Assembly (NCBI RefSeq): GCF_937616625.2
Contig: NC_065571.1
Coordinates: forward strand, 746,501 to 810,500
Length of the DNA: 64,000 nucleotides
Reading direction: 5' to 3'
Source: Mercurialis annua
Taxonomy: Eukaryota; Streptophyta; Magnoliopsida; Malpighiales; Euphorbiaceae
Part shown: positions 33,345 to 45,373 of the stretch, in pieces
How the letters are laid out: every line of letters begins with the position of its first letter
How positions within the stretch are numbered: the first letter of the stretch is position 1
Position numbers and translations under genes: made by a program
Notes under the pieces: generated by a model
Told to the model about the DNA's origin: nothing
Databases searched by the model: none
The model's input: the letters and a program-made list of their open reading frames with translations, nothing else

Positions 33345-33627
33345 TGTTAAGTATAAGCAGTGAATCTCACCTCAACTTCCTTAGCAATGAAGAACTGCAA
33401 ATCAGAGCTGTTACATTAAACAGAAAGAAGAAGAAGAAATGTTTTCTGTGAATAACAGAAAATAGAGATTAGTTATTTTATTTAGACTGTTTATTGGTTA
33501 GTTATAGAGCCGTTAGTATTAGAGGCAAATAAGGATAAGACACGTGGTGCTTATTCTCTTATAAAAACAAAAGTGTAATTCATTTATTATTAATGAAAAT
33601 TTTCAGATTCAGTTCTTAATTCTGATA
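33345..33627 (+). repeat. 3' long terminal repeat (283 bp)
   Basis: It is preceded by the polypurine tract (33336-33344) and followed by target duplication AAATG. The G-box is at 33541-33546 and the TATA motif at 33560-33566. A 19-bp phrase at 33369-33387 is repeated in the end of pol at 33285-33303. Confidence 0.95.
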
Positions 33628-33632
33628 AAATG

Positions 33633-35372
33633 TATATACATTTGAGATATAGTTTATTCGGACCGATTGTAATCAAATGATTTTGATTGTTTAAAAATAA
33701 AAAAAAAATCTCGTCTTTGTCTTATAATTTGTAATTATGAAGAATGTTTTAATAAAATATATTGCATAATCAAGTCAAATTAAATGATCAATTCACGAAC
33801 AACTAAAATTAATTTTAGATTGAGTAAATTTTAATTGAGCTAAGTTCAATTCTGACACACTTAAATCGGTAGTCAAATTAAATTAAAGTTGACAAATTCA
33901 AATTAAATATCACATCAAATTTAAAATATTTAACTCAACAAACTCATGAATGCAATTTGATTTTAATAAATTTATTATTATATTTTTATCTTAAAATTTA
34001 ATTTTAAATTTGTTATGTTGATAACTGAGTTGAACGCCTAGTCAAACTTAATTTTTAGATTATTTCATTTAATTTAAATTCGAAATTCCATCATCAAACT
34101 CAAACGAGTTTAAATTAAATTTAAAATTTAAAAGTTGAATCGGATTTGAATTTTATTAAAATTTTGACTAAACTTATCTCTAGTATTATCCATACCTTTT
34201 AAATTTTCCTTAAAACAAAATATAAGTCAGAGAACTCATAACATATATCGCCATCTTTAGACTTTGTTGGAGTGGTGATTTGGTGCAATAATTATGGTGT
34301 ATATGTTGTTGTGTCATATAAAACCACCAAAGAAAACGTACAATTTTCATTGATGTTATTGGCATGGATGAGCATGAATTTAGTCCATAAAAACATGCAT
34401 TTTGTTGTCATTCTACTCTATTTTTGGTCCTTCGATCCTTACACTTTATCATCAATTAATTAATACAATCCTACACCAAGTGGTCCTCTTCTCTTGTTAA
34501 CCTAATCTGCCTCATGCATACGCTTTTTTACTTGTGGAATGGTGGTGATGATCAGCAGCATGCACAATATTTTTCTTGCAGTGGTGTCTATAAATTTTCT
34601 CTTTCAACTTTTTTATGAGAAATATAAGCATATCACTAGATTTATTTTGTTTAAATTAAGTCTTTAAATTCTGATAAAAGTAACTTCCATGAATAAACTA
34701 AACTCTGGGTAGAGGGAGTGGCGCAACGAGTGGGGGTGGCCGCCTCTCTACCGGTCAAAAGTTTCCTAATGATAGTTTGAATAGCCTTCTAGAAAAGCTA
34801 TCGTCCTTTTGCCCATAGTTCGATATTGGTCGTATTATTTTTCTAAAAAAATCGGTTCAAATTATATGTGACTATTTAGTCCATTTTTGACTTTTCCGAC
34901 ATTGCGGAACTCTATCATTTTCTAACTCTAATTTCACTACAAACTATACCGGCCTATTTCTCTTAAAAACAAGAGACACCACTTCGTGTTAAAGCCAATT
35001 CAAGTCTTGTTTCCTCTCCTAAATATGTCATTCCATTATATCGAAGAAATGAAATAATTTTTGTTTCCGTTTATTTCTGTTAATTTAAATGAACCATTTA
35101 TGGTTTTGCCACTATATACAATATTAAGATAATTGTGATTCTAATTGTAAATAGTAGCATTGTAGTATTATTGATATCCTGTTGAAGATTGCAATGGCGC
35201 AAGAGATTTGGGTTTGGTCAAGAAAATAATGTTAGAGAACAACTCAAAAATTGAAAAACAAAGGAAAAGAAGAACGGGCTTGGTGACAAAACATATGCAT
35301 TCCCACTAAGAATATGTACTAGGGTGGGACCCAAAAGTTTCTATCCAGGTGTCATGATATACCATTATGCAG
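33633..35372. other. AT-rich intergenic stretch right of the copia element
   Basis: No recognisable gene. A GC-richer patch at 34708-34770 (GTAGAGGGAG...CCGCCTCTCTACCGGT) resembles one at 56458-56512 and may be a dispersed repeat. The ORF at 34272-34463 has no known domain. Confidence 0.4.
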
Positions 35373-35381
35373 TAATAATAT

Positions 35382-35702
35382 GGGTTAATTTTATAAAAAG
35401 ACCTACTTTATACGTTTTATCATTTTAACCACGTCAAACAAAAATTGTTATTTTCATACACGCACTATATTTTTGTCAAATTGATATCCTGTTCAAAAAT
35501 TCGGTGAAAATTATTAAGTTGGCAACCAGATAGTGACATGTAATAACGAACCGGATAGTGACACGTCAGTAATTTTTGCCGGATTTTTAAACGGTGTATG
35601 GATTTTAGAAAATTGATAGCTGGTATGAGAATGACGATTTTAAAACGGCGTGATTAAAATAAAAAAATGTGTAAAGTTGGTTAATATTTATAACATTAAC
35701 TC
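35382..35702. mobile_element. MULE-type foldback MITE, 321 bp
   Basis: The arms GGGTTAATTTTATAAAAA... and, in reverse from the right, GAGTTAATGTTATAAATA... match over about 50 bp with the shared block ATTTTAACCACG/ATTTTAATCACG. A perfect 9-bp duplication TAATAATAT flanks it (35373-35381 and 35703-35711). It is non-coding. Confidence 0.8.
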
Positions 35703-36811
35703 TAATAATATTAGAAAAGAATATGTCATATCTCTGGACTCTGGTTACTATCAAATTTTTAACGATGAATTTCTATATTAAAAAAATATCCACATTGAAC
35801 TTATATATATTATCGACTGTAATCACATTTTTCCGTCCATTTCTGTTAGAGATAAATTTAATGCGCTTGCATGGAAGAAAATGAACGAAATAATTTAATT
35901 TGAATGAAATTAATAGTGTAGGAACTCAACACATATGTTTTTAATACAAGTATTCAATCGTTAAAATGTGATACTAATATAGAGACGCAAATAAACGTTA
36001 AACAAAAAAATATAGATAATTAGAACTATGATATCATTAAATTTATCATCATATCAATCACAAAAAAATTATATCTATACATTTGAATATTCTACATTTA
36101 AATGCGATTTGAAAAATTTGTTAAGGTATATGGCGTTTATTGGACACATCTCAGAATTATTCAATCACATATGTTTTGAAGTTGTAAAATAAAAAGACCT
36201 ATTAACATGCTCAGAAGGTTAAACACTTAGATATTAATTTTCCATAGTTAGTTTTTTTCAGAGGAATTTCCTGTATTTAGTTTAGAAGCTCTTTTGTAAC
36301 CTACTCTGATTTCTATCAACATATGTCTCACCTGAAAAAAAAAAAAACTTAATTCATTTTTTACTTTTAATATTAATTTAATAATTGAACCCGCTAAATA
36401 TTCTCTAAATACTAGAAGCTAGAAGGGAATCTATAAGTAGAGATTAAAAAGAAAAAAGTGGAGCCACGCATAAAGGGAAGGGAACCCATGGAATGGACCG
36501 TTAAAGACTTGAACTTGCCGAAGGGCGATAGTGGTAGTACATGGAAATATTAGGGGGGAGCAATACATTTACATGGGGATTATAAATTAACAAAAATGTT
36601 ATTCAAGTTTTATTAGGGGATAATTATTATCGCTCTTAAGATTATGTTAGACCCTCTTATAATTAATATACATGGTGTACCAAATATTTATTAATTATTA
36701 AAATTATTAATTTATTAAATATTAAATAAGACGTAATATTAAAATTGATTATTTTATTAATTATTAGAATTATTAATTTATTGAGTACTAATTATTAGAA
36801 AGTCTATTGTA

Positions 36812-37260
36812 CTTCCTCTATTTCCTTTTAAATGTCCATTTTTTTTCTAAAATACTTGTTAATTTCAAGTGTTAATAACAAATTTTAAACATATTATTAT
36901 CCTATACTTCAATTGATGAAATAGAGAGAGTGTTTATTAATATACAGACTTTTTTTTTTTTGGTAAGTCCATCCGGTTTTCAAGGCTTCGCCCTGACTAA
37001 TCCGGATACGACCCTCGTCGCGCACCTGGCATGGTAGGTGAGTCTGCCAGTGGAAATTTTCTGCATTCACAAGGACTCGAATCCGAGACCTTGCTTAAGC
37101 GATACCAAGCCGCTTACCACTTGGACCAACTCCCATTGGTAATATACAGAATTTAGTATATCTATATAAGATTATTTTATGTCATTTAAATAAGATTTTA
37201 ATGACCTTCTTAATATGTGTATTTTGTTTAAAATAGACAATTAAAAGGGAACAGAAGGAG
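36812..37260. mobile_element. Stowaway-like MITE interrupted by a SINE
   Basis: The left end CTTCCTCTATTTCCTTTTAA is mirrored on the right (in reverse CTCCTTCTGTTCCCTTTTAA). TA flanks both sides (36810-36811 and 37261-37262). Removing the SINE and one copy of its duplication leaves about 247 bp, close to the 262-bp Stowaway at 109-370. Confidence 0.75.
36949..37139 (-). mobile_element. Full-length tRNA-derived SINE with target duplication
   Basis: Read on the minus strand from 37139, the A-box region is TGGTCCAAGTGGTAAGCGGC. Then comes the B box GGATTCGAGTCC, a GC-rich body (GGTGCGCGACGAGGGTCG, GGCGAAGCC), and a terminal A run (plus strand T run, about 36950-36961). TAATATACAGA is duplicated at 36938-36948 and 37140-37150. 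The layout resembles the plant Au-type SINEs. It is the best-preserved SINE in the window. Confidence 0.85.
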
Positions 37261-37262
37261 TA

Positions 37263-38689
37263 GTATATGCTCAATGGCAGAATTAAAAAATTTAATACGT
37301 TATTTGACTATATTTTTAGACCGAACAATTTTTTTTAAATAGACCAATAATATATTGTTTGTTTCGATACTTCTAAATAAATTTGAATCCGTTTTAAAAT
37401 AATTATTCGGTATTCGTCGATTTTAGGAATTTCAAAAATGGGGTTCGTTCGGCTATTTTTAAACAACGAATGATATGTTGTTTGACTTTTTTTTTAAAAA
37501 TTGATACTAAATGATACATTGTTTGGCTTAATTTATTTTTAAAAAATAAAATTATTTGATTCTTTTTAAAATAATTATTCGTATTCATCGGTTTCATAAA
37601 TTTTAGAACCATAGTTCGTTTGAAAATTCTTTTTAAATTTAACATATGTTGTTTGACTAATTTAAAATACTAAAAAAAATCACACACAAAATGCAATTTG
37701 GCTATAATTGAATAAATAATACAATTGAATATTATTACAGAAATTAAAAAGTTTGGATAAAATTACAATAAATCGTAAAGGTTTGAATTTTTTTCTCCAT
37801 TGAGCCTAATTAATATCGGTGCATGATAGCCACATGCATGTAATGTTGGTGGCGCGTGACTATCATTCGCCGTTAGTGCTATCATTACACCGACATATAT
37901 TTTGGTTATGCCGATAGAGTATGAATGCCTTTACAATTAGAGTATTTATTTATTTGATCATTAAAAAATTAAAGTATATAGATTCTGCACATCGTACTTT
38001 TGACGATTGTGTGAGATATAAAAAAAATATACGCATTGAGTCTGTATACAATTAATTTGATTCAAATTAAATCACTGTGTCTATTTCTGTCCATACAAAC
38101 ACATTGAGCATCTCTAACGGATACGGAACGGAATGAACATAAATACTCAATGTGTTTGTAATCGATAGTATAAGAATATAAACTTTTTTTAATGTACGAA
38201 TTTAATCGTTAAAAGTGTGATTATACTGAAACACAAATATGCATTATGCATTATTTTTTTAGAAACTAAACTATATATAGAACACAAGCAATTGCAGACA
38301 CAATATTACACAGAATTGCTATAAGTTGTAGTATTATACTATCATTTTCTAAATAGGTATGAGCCCGAGGCTGCAAAATCAGTCATCAAGAACTGGAAAA
38401 AAAAAAGAGCGAAAAATTATTTAAAAAAGCAAAAGTTGAGAGATAAAGTGAGTAGAGGACTCAATAAAACCTTTTACACGTGATAAAGAAAACACCAAAA
38501 GCACTCTTGCATGCGTCTCTAAGAGATTCAATGTCATCATCATCATCATCTCTCTTAATTTTTTTACTTTATTTTTTAGTTCACTCTGTTTTTTTTTAAA
38601 ATTTAAAAACCAATATTTATCTCTTACTTTTTGCTTCTCTTTTAACCCAATCACGTTCTTTGCCACTCTTTAAAAACCCCACTCTTTAT
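37263..38689. other. AT-rich intergenic stretch upstream of AGO10
   Basis: It contains the AGO10 promoter side. A CATCATCATCATC microsatellite lies at about 38532-38548 and pyrimidine-rich (TCTCTCTC) sequence near 38700. Short minus ORFs at 37403-37645 and 38421-38666 are not credible genes. Confidence 0.4.
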
Positions 38690-39407
38690 GTTATGTTCTG
38701 TCTCTCTCTAACTCTTGGATTGGGATTTGCTTTTTTTGAAGTTTTTTGGAGTTTGGTTATTTATTGTTAACTAGAAGAACAAGTTTTTTTTCTTTTTTCA
38801 AGGTTTATTCCTTCTCTTTGTTTACTTATATTCATACCTTCTTCTTGTTCTTGTTGGTTTTATTTTGTTTTCTTGTATGTGTAGTGTAGTGGTTTCACTC
38901 TCTTAAAATGGTATTTTTGATGCCATTTTTATGGTTTTATCTACTTGGTTGTATTCATCTTCTATGAAATCTATGTAATTTTTCAATTTTAGTAGTTTTT
39001 CCTAATGTACTAGCTTGTATTTTAGTGGTTGTCTCTATGGTTTATGTTCAATGATTTGTTTTTCTTTAGCTAATAGAACCATCTATAGAAGATTTTGTGG
39101 TTTTTTTAATGGTTAGTTTTATCTTTAGCATTTATCATTTCTTTGAGTTGCTTCAAACTCTTAAATTTTTACAGTCTGATAGTTTTTTTTGAGTTTGCTA
39201 CTGTTCTCTGTTGTAGTGTGCTGAAATAAAGGTAAAATAGTTGAGATTCAAATTGTTTCAAAGAAATAGTATTGCTTGTAATGTGAAACAAAACTCTAGG
39301 CTCTTACACATACCCTTTTTCTTGGCTCATAAAATCTATTGCAGTTACTTGGATGACATGCATTTTTTTCTGGGGAAGTAATATTTTTCTGTTTATTTGT
39401 TGCAGTT

Positions 39408-39452
39408 ATGGTCAAAAATCTCAAGTCTTTGAGGCAGATGTTTGAAGAATAG
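39408..39452 (+). CDS. Upstream ORF (14 codons) in the AGO10 leader
   Basis: ATG 39408 opens a 14-codon reading frame ending at TAG 39450-39452, 95 bp before the AGO10 start. It lies three bases after a good 3' splice site (TTGCAG, 39400-39405), so it would be in the mature leader if the leader intron (candidate donor at 38803) is spliced there. No peptide function is claimed; it could lower AGO10 translation. Confidence 0.45.
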   Translation: MVKNLKSLRQMFEE

Positions 39453-39547
39453 AGGAGAAATATAAAAGCTTTATTGTTTTTTTAAACTCAAAAATTTGTG
39501 GGCTGAGTTTGAAGTTTGTAGTGAGTCAAGAACAAAACAGATCAGCA

Positions 39548-42500
39548 ATGCCAATAAGGCAAATGAAAGAGAGCTCAGAGCAGCACTTGGTGATAAAAAC
39601 TCACTTGCAAAACACTGTAAACCAGCCTCAGAAACAGCGTAAAACTGCGCAAAACGGCAAGGGTCCGCCACCACCATCACCCCCATCTCAAGAAACCCTG
39701 AACCAGGCTTCCCCTCCGGCGAAGAATAGAGCAAGAAGAAGAGGCAGAGGTGGTAGAAAATCTGATCACGGTGATGTTTGTATGAGACCAAGTTCAAGGC
39801 CATGTACTTTGAGTAATAAGCCTTTGAATCAAGCTGATTGTTCAAATGAGATGGAGATGAGGGTGGGATTCCCTACTTCTAGCAAGTCTTTAAGTTATGC
39901 TCACAGACCTGGTTATGGTCAGCTTGGGACAAAATGTATTGTTAAGGCCAATCACTTCTTTGCAGAGTTGCCAGACAAGGATTTAAACCAGTATGATGTA
40001 AGTTTTTCTTCTTTGATATGGTTTTAGTTTTTCTACTTCAAATATTGCTGTTCATATTCATAAGGCAAAAGCCTTGAGTTTTTGTTTTTTGGGTTTTTAG
40101 AATTTTTTATTTTACTTGTAGGGGCCCTTAATCAGACATTGAACATGTAATGCTTTATTTTGCTGTTGATATGCAGAATATTAAAGTTGGTTTGTTTAGT
40201 TCATTTCTTTTTGTTTGAAGAAAATTAATGATGTCCTTGTATATTTGTGGCCCTTATCATGACAAGGACATTATGCTTGCTATTCTTTTTTTTATTTGCT
40301 GCACATTTCAGAATGCATTGAATAGGTTTCTGTTTTTTTACCTTTTACTTTATCTTCTAATGGCATTAATAATGAGCCTTGAACCAGGTCATTAATTTTT
40401 GTTCTTATTGTTTTTTTGCCTTTTTCTCATATGTTACTTCTGATTCTTGCAGGTTACCATAACTCCTGAAGTGGCATCAAAAACTATTAACAGGGCCATC
40501 ATTGCTGAGCTTGTGAGGCTCTACAAAGAATCTGACTTAGGAATGAGACTGCCTGCTTACGATGGTAGGAAGAGTCTTTACACAGCTGGTGAACTTCCTT
40601 TCTCTTGGAAGGAGTTCATCATTAAGCTTGTTGATGATGATGATGGAATGAATGGTCCCAAGTATGTACTTTTTTTTCCCATTTTGGATCCCTTTTTTCT
40701 GTACCATATGGATTTTGTATTTACTTCATGGAGTAATTGACTAAGTTATAGGTTTTGTACTTGTGAGAAGTTTAGAGTTTAATTTTCTGTTTGTAATATA
40801 GTTAAGTAGTTTTAATGGACCCAACATGCAATTTTCAGGAGAGAAAGACAGTATGTAGTGGTGATCAAGTTTGTTGCAAAGGCCAATATGCATCATTTAG
40901 GTCAATTTTTAGCCGGTAAACGTGCCGATGCTCCACAAGAAGCTTTACAAATTCTTGATATTGTACTGAGGGAGCTCTCAACAAAGAGGTATGCTTTCTC
41001 ACAAAGTTCATGATCACATTCTCACAAAGTCTGACAATGATAAACTTTTTTGATTCTCAGTTTATAATGATTAACTTGCTTTTTAAAACATTTGGCATTT
41101 TCTACATCCTGTGAAGGTATTGCCCAGTTGGAAGATCCTTCTTTTCACCAGATATCAGGGCACCGCAACGTCTTGGTGATGGCTTGGAGTCGTGGTGCGG
41201 GTTTTACCAGAGCATAAGACCTACACAAATGGGCCTCTCATTGAATATTGGTAAATAAATCAAAGCAATATCTAAATTAGCAGTATTCTTATAGGATCTT
41301 TCTAATCTTGTTTTCTTGTTATTAGATATGGCATCAGCAGCATTTATTGAGCCTCTCCCTGTAATTGAGTTTGTTGCCCAACTTCTGGGCAAGGATGTGC
41401 TTTCAAGACCACTGTCGGATGCTGATAGAATCAAGGTACATTTATTAATATTTAGAATAGTCAAGTTAAATTTCTGGTTTGGAATACGATATTTTTTCTC
41501 TTGTATCTAACATAATTAGGATGTCATTCAAAATCCTTACAGATAAAAAAGGGCCTTAGAGGAGTTAAAGTTGAAGTAACTCACAGAGGCAATGTACGGA
41601 GAAAGTATCGTGTCTCGGGCTTGACATCTCAGCCTACAAGAGAACTTGTGTAAGTTTGATTTTCTGTGTGCTTTTTGCATTATATAATGATTAAAATTGG
41701 TACAACTGATAGTTATCAAACAACATCAGTTTTGGAACTCCTTTGATTGCATATATTCTCATTTCTCCAAGTTTTTCTTGTTTAGATTTCCTGTTGATGA
41801 CAACTCAACTATGAAGTCAGTTGTAGAGTATTTCCAAGAGATGTACGGCTTTACCATTCAACACACACATCTACCGTGCCTTCAAGTAGGAAATCAGAAG
41901 AAAGCCAACTATCTGCCTATGGAGGTATGTTAAGCTCTTTGGTAATCTTTTTGTTCTATATGTCTGTATAGTTTTAGCTCTCTTCATTCGCAAAAGCTAA
42001 CGGAGTCTGCATTGGCTTGCTAGGCCTGCAAAATTGTAGAAGGGCAACGGTATACAAAAAGGCTGAATGAAAGGCAAATTACTGCGCTATTGAAAGTTAC
42101 ATGCCAAAGACCGAGAGATCGGGAGAATGACATCTTACAGGTGCTGATCATCATTGATGTTATATTTTCTTTGCATTTAGTGGAAACACTTGAAATATGG
42201 CATTGTTGGTGGTACACAAAAGAGCATTTATGGCATTATCTCGTGATTTTATACTCTTTTTTGGTGTATGTAACTAATGATATGATATTGCCTGCACATA
42301 AGCAGACAGTTCAACAAAATGCGTATGATCAAGACCCTTATGCTAAGGAGTTTGGAATCAAAATCAGTGAAAAGCTAGCTTCTGTTGAGGCTCGAATTCT
42401 TCCTGCTCCTTGGGTATGACATCTTTTTCAGACGTTCCTGTGCAAAATAGAGAGAGATTTTTAGTACTATACATGTTAAATAATCTAAATTTCTACTGCA

Positions 42501-45373
42501 GCTGAAATATCATGAAACTGGAAAAGAAAAGGACTGTTTGCCTCAGGTTGGCCAATGGAATATGATGAACAAGGTACTGTACTACCCATTTTAGGCGTTC
42601 TAAACTGCTAAATTACTCCAAATACTGGAATTTATAGCACTTTTATTTTGTTTACAGGATTTTGTGTACTAATTCTAACGTTTATCTCTTTGATCATTTG
42701 CTTTACTGTGCAGAAAATGATTAATGGAATGACTGTAAGCAGGTGGGCATGCATTAACTTTTCAAGGAGTGTGCAAGAGAATGTTGCTCGTGGATTTTGC
42801 AGTGAACTTGGTCAGATGTGCCAAGTGTCTGGCATGGTAGTTCTGTTATCTTGTGCTAAACAATCATTGTATTCTTAATTTCCTTCTTTCTCATTTTTTT
42901 CAGTTACATTCTTAATTTCTTACTGTTCCACAGGAATTCAATCCAGAACCTGTCATCCCAATATACAGCGCTAGGCCTGAGCAAGTTGAGAAAGCTTTGA
43001 AGCATGTTTATCATGCTTCCATGAACAAAACCAAAGGAAAAGAACTGGAGCTTCTATTAGCTATTCTACCTGACAACAACGGATCCTTATATGGTATGAC
43101 CTATGTTCTTGTGTGCAGCATTATCTGGCTATTCTTAACTTTATATAAGTGCTTCTCTTTCCTATGTTTTCAGTGCGCTTTATTTACATGAATTTAGTAA
43201 ATGTTAGTCATTGAGATAATTTCAAACTTACATTTTCCTTCGACATGTTTCGACCTTGTCAGGTGATCTCAAGAGGATTTGCGAAACTGATCTTGGTTTA
43301 CTTTCACAATGCTGTCTTACAAAACATGTCTTTAAGATCAGCAAGCAATATTTGGCTAACGTGTCGCTGAAGATTAATGTTAAGGTTTGTTTAACTATTA
43401 ATACTGAAAATTGTCTAGATATGTTTGAGTAAGTTCTTAATCATAAACAATATATTTATTATAGTAGACTTTATACTTCTGCGGTGGACTTCATATATTT
43501 TGTAGAATGAATATGATAAAACACGAATCAGAATCTATTTAGATTTTAGTCATTTTGAACTCTTCCCGTTTGGCTAGAAGTTGTCTTGACCGATTTTTTT
43601 TATTGTTTCTGTGTCATTCACAACCCCAGATTGTTGACCTCTTGAATTGCCTTTATGCAGATGGGCGGCAGAAACACTGTCCTTTTGGATGCTATCAGCT
43701 GTCGAATACCATTAGTTAGTGACATACCAACCATTATATTTGGAGCAGATGTGACTCACCCGGAGAACGGGGAGGATTCAAGCCCATCAATTGCAGCTGT
43801 ATGAAATTTTATTAATTTAAAATTTACTTGCAACTGTTTTACCTGAACTGGTGTAGAGATATGGGTGCTGATAGATACTGTTCTTGCTATAGGTGGTAGC
43901 CTCCCAGGATTGGCCTGAAGTGACAAAATATGCCGGATTAGTTTGTGCGCAGGCTCACAGACAAGAACTTATACAGGACTTGTACAAAACGTGGCAAGAT
44001 CCTGTTCGTGGCACCATCAGTGGTGGCATGATCAGGTAGCAATAAATTTCTGATTCTCTGGACATATTTCTCATCTGATTTTTGTTTTCCTTGGCGTATT
44101 GTGCTATTTAAGTTTCGCTATTTGATGAGTAAAATAATTCTCGCTGTGCAGAGATCTTCTGATCTCCTTCAGGAAGGCAACAGGACAGAAGCCTCTAAGG
44201 ATTATATTTTACAGGTTAACATTCCTATAACTTATAAAAGCTCTAATAACACACTCGCAATGATAATGATAAAGAACACAGGTTTTTTGTTGTTTATAGT
44301 CCTCAATGGTGATGCTCATGCATTTTATTTTGAGCAGGGATGGCGTTAGCGAAGGGCAATTTTATCAAGTTCTGCTTTATGAGTTGGATGCAATTAGAAA
44401 GGTATGAAACTGATAACTCGTATATCCTGATCCTCTAAATGGTTTGAAGTTAAACATAAAGATGATTGTTCTTATAAATAATGTTCTGTTGCAGGCGTGT
44501 GCTTCTCTAGAACCAAACTATCAACCACCAGTTACTTTCATTGTCGTACAAAAGCGACATCATACCCGACTGTTTGCTAACAACCACAGGGATAGGAGTA
44601 GCATAGACAAGAGTGGCAATGTATTACCTGGTAATGTTCAAAGTTATATATTTTCGCTCATCTAAGTACTATTTTGTCTCAATCTGTTGGTTTTCTGATT
44701 ATTAATCAAATTTCTACTTATTCGTATTTTCAGGCACTGTAGTTGATACTAAAATCTGTCATCCAACGGAATTCGATTTTTACCTGTGTAGCCACGCTGG
44801 TATTCAGGTAGTGCTCCTCTCTCTCTCTCGCTGCGTGCATTATACTAATTTTTTTTGAATTTTACAGTTTATGCCATATAACCGTTGTGCTAGACTACGG
44901 TTGTGTTCATGTCTTGTGGTCTTCAACTCTTGCTATTTGCGGGATTGAAGTTAACAAGTTGTATTTTTTGTTTTTGGGATGTAACAGGGTACAAGTAGGC
45001 CGGCTCACTACCATGTTCTTTGGGATGAGAACAACTTCACCGCTGACGGAATTCAGTCTTTGACAAATAATCTATGTTACACATATGCAAGATGCACACG
45101 CTCCGTATCTGTCGGTAGGTGTCATTGTTTTTGTAAAATTTTCTTGTTATTTGGTTGAGTTGTTGAGGCTTGTGTAGGTAATGAGTGAATCTTCTTGCAG
45201 TTCCTCCAGCATATTACGCACATTTAGCTGCTTTTCGTGCTCGGTTTTACCTTGAGCCAGAAATAGAAAATGGCTCAACGGGTACCAAGGGAACACGAGC
45301 AGCAGGAGAAACCGGAGTCCGGCCATTGCCAGCATTGAAGGAAAATGTGAAGAGAGTAATGTTCTATTGTTAG
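39548..45373 (+). CDS. AGO10: Argonaute protein AGO10 (PINHEAD/ZWILLE type)
   Basis: 972 residues from 21 coding exons, all with GT/AG borders and matching phases: 39548-39997, 40453-40661, 40839-40988, 41117-41250, 41326-41435, 41543-41649, 41786-41924, 42024-42140, 42306-42413, 42502-42573, 42714-42836, 42934-43093, 43263-43384, 43661-43798, 43893-44035, 44152-44214, 44338-44401, 44495-44630, 44734-44807, 44988-45114, 45201-45373. The N-terminus MPIRQMK, the basic [12 protein letters not shown] patch, the N, PAZ, MID and PIWI domains, and the C-terminus VKRVMFYC all match AGO10. It lacks the Gln-rich start of AGO1. Slicer residues are present: D697 (GADVTHPE), D783 ([10 protein letters not shown]) and the HYH at 880-882. 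In Arabidopsis AGO10 sequesters miR165/166 to maintain the shoot meristem. The leader carries a small uORF and a probable intron. Confidence 0.96.

Larger units (their letters stand above)
28027..33627 (+). mobile_element. Ty1/copia LTR retrotransposon, structurally complete, 5601 bp
   Basis: The parts in order are: 5-bp target duplication AAATG (28022-28026); 5' LTR 28027-28310; primer binding site 28311-28322; gag 28691-29926; pol 29933-33337; polypurine tract GAGGGGGGA (33336-33344); 3' LTR 33345-33627; and the second AAATG (33628-33632). The order protease, integrase, reverse transcriptase, RNase H is the copia arrangement. The LTRs differ by one substitution and one 1-bp indel, so the insertion is recent. 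The only doubt about autonomy is the stop codon between gag and pol. Confidence 0.97.
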
